This document shows, in pieces, positions 5,635 through 6,145 of a stretch of DNA of 6,145 nucleotides. The position numbers were made by a program, and so were the translations under genes. The notes under the pieces were generated by a model that was given only the letters and a program-made list of their open reading frames with translations, searched no databases and was not told the origin of the DNA. The stretch is from Propionimicrobium sp963511305. GTDB taxonomy: Bacteria; Actinomycetota; Actinomycetes; Propionibacteriales; Propionibacteriaceae. The DNA is taken from NCBI GenBank assembly GCA_963511305.1, contig CAUPIJ010000049.1, positions 1 to 6,145 of the forward strand, read 5' to 3'. Every line of letters begins with the position of its first letter. Within the stretch, counting starts at the first letter, position 1.

Positions 5635-6145
5635 ATGCGAACTTGGTTGAAAACTTTCAGCGAATATATTGAGGCCTCTCCCACGGCCTATCACGCGGCC
5701 ATGAACGCCGCGGAAATGTTGGCCAGCGCCGGTTTCACCGCGATGGACGAGACGAAGCCCTGGGACGACGTCACCGGCGCCCGCTACGTGGTTCGCGGCG
5801 GAGCTATTTTGGCGTGGCGGATGCCTCAGCGCCTGACCGAATCGAGCGGTTTGCGAATCCTTGGAGTACACACAGACTCCCCGGCTCTTCAGATCAAGCC
5901 TGATTTCGATTTCGCTCGTTCGGGTCATCGACTGGTGGACGTCGAGGTTTACGGCGGTCCGCTGCTGAACACTTGGTTTGACCGCGAACTGAGCGTCGCC
6001 GGGCGGCTGGTGGACAAGTCCGGCAAGACCTACCTGATCGATACTGATCCGATTCTGCGGCTCTCATCCTTGGCGCCGCACCTGGACCGAGGTAGGGCAA
6101 CCGAATTCAAACTCGACAAGCAGAATGATCTGCTGCCGCTATTCT
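5635..6145 (+). CDS. M18 family aminopeptidase (aspartyl aminopeptidase-like), 5' part only
   Basis: The first 170 residues of an M18 family metallopeptidase are present; the frame stays open to the window end, and most of the catalytic domain lies outside. The conserved blocks appear in order: IEASPTAYHA at 12-21, RYVVRGGAILAW at 50-61, LGVHTDSPALQIKP at 76-89, YGGPLLNTWFDRELSVAGR at 106-124 and a probable HLDRG at 149-153. H79 in HTDSP is the expected first zinc ligand and D81 the neighbouring acidic residue. Family enzymes are cytoplasmic, dinuclear-zinc, multimeric aminopeptidases that remove N-terminal, often acidic, residues and usually have about 420-440 residues. The start is either ATG 5635 or in-frame GTG 5629 (two residues longer); neither has a Shine-Dalgarno sequence. 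The full-length gene would be needed to confirm the remaining metal ligands. Confidence 0.9.
   Translation, partial: MRTWLKTFSEYIEASPTAYHAAMNAAEMLASAGFTAMDETKPWDDVTGARYVVRGGAILAWRMPQRLTESSGLRILGVHTDSPALQIKPDFDFARSGHRLVDVEVYGGPLLNTWFDRELSVAGRLVDKSGKTYLIDTDPILRLSSLAPHLDRGRATEFKLDKQNDLLPLF

Noticed and set aside
5614..6100. Minus-strand frames of 104 and 68 codons opposite the aminopeptidase gene.
   Set aside because: The plus-strand frame carries clear M18 motifs over the same bases; the minus frames have none.

Overview
The window looks like chromosomal DNA of an actinobacterium (Actinomycetota). It has high GC with G/C-rich third positions, TAnnnT-type -10 boxes, several starts without a Shine-Dalgarno sequence, and a gene neighbourhood (PIN-PhoH, xseB-xseA, ispH) that is also found, in looser form, around phoH2-fum-glpX-xseB-xseA-lytB2 of Mycobacterium tuberculosis. 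I cannot name a genus. The dense packing and the absence of fum and glpX between phoH and xseB suggest a compact genome, perhaps in Micrococcales, but that is inference.

Layout. 1-320 (+): 3' end of a hemolysin III/TrhA-type membrane protein. 397-1683 (+): PIN-PhoH fusion protein (PhoH2 type). 1684-1854: convergent gap with short palindromes. 1855-2109 (-) and 2109-3314 (-): xseB and xseA, the two subunits of exodeoxyribonuclease VII, coupled by a TAATG overlap, with xseA upstream. 3315-3422: divergent promoter region. 3423-4406 (+): ispH, the last enzyme of the MEP isoprenoid pathway. 4407-4562: convergent gap holding a long AT-rich hairpin. 4563-5576 (-): rmuC. 5577-5634: very short divergent promoter region. 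5635-6145 (+): 5' part of an M18 family aminopeptidase that runs off the window.

The most interesting signal is regulatory. The only two copies of TTGTCAGTG that I found on either strand lie upstream of the two nuclease loci, xseA and rmuC, on the minus strand. Each begins exactly 30 nt before the start codon and each is followed by 8 nt and a -10-like hexamer (TAAAGT for xseA, TTGACT for rmuC). This is the layout of the RecA-independent DNA-damage promoter of mycobacteria (tTGTCRgtg-N8-TAnnnT), which is activated by PafBC. The window therefore appears to show ExoVII and RmuC as members of one PafBC-type DNA-damage regulon with leaderless transcripts. The motif also indicates that xseA starts at GTG 3314, because the longer TTG start at 3344 lies inside the promoter motif. 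No mobile element, CRISPR array, tRNA or rRNA gene is visible.
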